Program-made: the position numbers and the translations under genes
Origin: Pseudomonadota bacterium
Lineage (GTDB): Bacteria; Pseudomonadota; Gammaproteobacteria; Steroidobacterales; Woeseiaceae
DNA: 64,000 nt
Direction of reading: 5' to 3'
NCBI GenBank assembly: GCA_022560695.1
Contig: JADFSP010000006.1
Coordinates: 1 to 64,000, forward strand
Shown here: positions 63,472 through 64,000 of the stretch, piece by piece
How positions within the stretch are numbered: position 1 is the stretch's first letter
Layout: each line of letters begins with the position of its first letter
Notes under the pieces: model-generated
What the model was told of the DNA's origin: nothing
The model's database searches: none
The model's input: only the letters and a program-made list of their open reading frames with translations

Positions 63472-63715
63472 GAAAATGTTGAAGGCCCTGGTCGCCGCGG
63501 GCGCTGTCAAGAACATCAATATTATCGCCAGCGGGTCGCGCTTCCATATCGAGGCGAGGACGCCCAACGGAGCAGTCACGGCCGAGACCCTCAAGGGCAA
63601 AGTCAAGACCTGGGTAACTCTCGACGCGGCAGCGAAATGGGTAAGGAGACTGGGCGTTGGGGGGGCACACATCAACCTGACGCATTGGCAACCCAACCAG
63701 CGCGAATTACTGTGA
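63464..63715 (+). CDS. ParC-like partition-associated small protein (partner of RHH)
   Basis: An 83-residue protein. The C-terminal stretch KVKTWVTLDAAAKWVRRLGVGGAHINLTHWQP resembles small proteins annotated as ParC-family, partition-associated, on plasmids and chromosomes; this is recognition from pattern memory only. AGAGGAAAAAC precedes the ATG. Overlap with the RHH gene makes a two-gene unit like a toxin-antitoxin or partition-accessory pair. No toxin-type catalytic residues are visible. Confidence 0.5.
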   Translation: MHEKMLKALVAAGAVKNINIIASGSRFHIEARTPNGAVTAETLKGKVKTWVTLDAAAKWVRRLGVGGAHINLTHWQPNQRELL

Positions 63716-63793
63716 TGCGCGATGTCGTTGTCCTGCGTGCCCGCGGCGGGGCAGTATTCGCCTTGCTAAAGCCGGGTCCTGCTGATGGCCGGC

Positions 63794-64000
63794 CTAGTCC
63801 GTATCGGCCGACGGCCAGTCGGCGTCGAATGGGTATGGCTTTTCATCGCTGTTAAAAGTCAGATAGCGAATGATCTGATAGATATAGGACGCAATACTCT
63901 GGCCGACCCGCTGTAGCTGTACGTTTGTCTCGCCAGTGAACAGGACCCACAGGAATCCAAGCACGATCACGGCAGAAGCGACGAAGCTGGCAACGCCGGC
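63794..64000 (-). CDS. DUF4389 membrane protein, C-terminal part
   Basis: A partial frame running off the right edge, 68 codons to the TAG at 63794-63796. It encodes a membrane segment (SFVASAVIVLGFLWVLFTGE) and the typical DUF4389 ending VGQSIASYIYQIIRYLTFN, then PYPFDADWP. Family function is unknown. The N-terminal part lies outside the window. Confidence 0.7.
   Translation of the reverse strand, partial: AGVASFVASAVIVLGFLWVLFTGETNVQLQRVGQSIASYIYQIIRYLTFNSDEKPYPFDADWPSADTD

Overview
The window looks like a chromosomal segment of a free-living, probably marine, gammaproteobacterium with moderately high GC. Support comes from a fused aspartokinase/homoserine dehydrogenase with thrB and thrC, the complete ybgC-tolQRAB-pal-cpoB cluster, yebC-ruvCAB, a RelA-type (HD-less) stringent factor, sucAB-lpdA, and an AlkB alkane hydroxylase. 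Several TolB-N/TPR proteins, DUF3300, DUF5658 and DUF4389 proteins suggest an environmental lineage such as Woeseiaceae, but that placement is inference.

Layout. 1-2.6 kb: one end of a P4-type integrative element (AlpA-like regulator, unknown gene, tyrosine integrase). 2.8-8.2 kb: secreted VNG-repeat protein, ABC exporter pair, TatD, CDGSH protein, GNAT, NERD protein. 8.3-13.3 kb: thrABC on the minus strand, with a 269-bp transposase-less inverted-repeat element exactly between thrB and thrC. 13.4-21.3 kb: a 7.8-kb integrative island in tRNA-Lys(TTT). It has integrase, AlpA-like and FDXHR-type genes, a P27-like small terminase, an HK97 capsid gene and cargo (GNAT, HEPN-like protein). The absence of portal, large terminase and tail genes suggests a reduced phage satellite. 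21.3-30 kb: a second mini-element, then tol-pal and ruvCAB/yebC on the minus strand. 30-42.5 kb: relA, an AGCS symporter, sucAB-lpd, alkB and a CPBP protease. 42.5-47.3 kb: a double-glycine-leader peptide gene facing the CPBP gene, an outer-membrane protein, a PLP decarboxylase broken by internal deletion, an MFS transporter, a PHP phosphatase and arfB. 47.3-56.5 kb: a CadC-like sensor, fhs, a Fic protein and membrane/SDR genes. 56.6-64 kb: DUF3300, TPR, MOSC, small membrane proteins, an RHH/ParC-like pair, and the end of a DUF4389 gene.

The most striking structure is at 51297-51663, between divergent fhs and fic. Eleven perfect or near-perfect TGTCGA...TCGACA palindromes of two alternating spacings have centres exactly 35 bp apart (70-bp unit), ending 30 bp before the fic start. 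The Fic protein has an N-terminal self-inhibition motif and a C-terminal winged-helix-like region, so an autoregulated AMPylation switch is a testable reading. Second in interest are the GG-leader peptide gene (strong Shine-Dalgarno, own terminator, next to a CPBP protease) and the mini-elements whose ends provide stop codons and, for thrC, an apparent ribosome-binding site.
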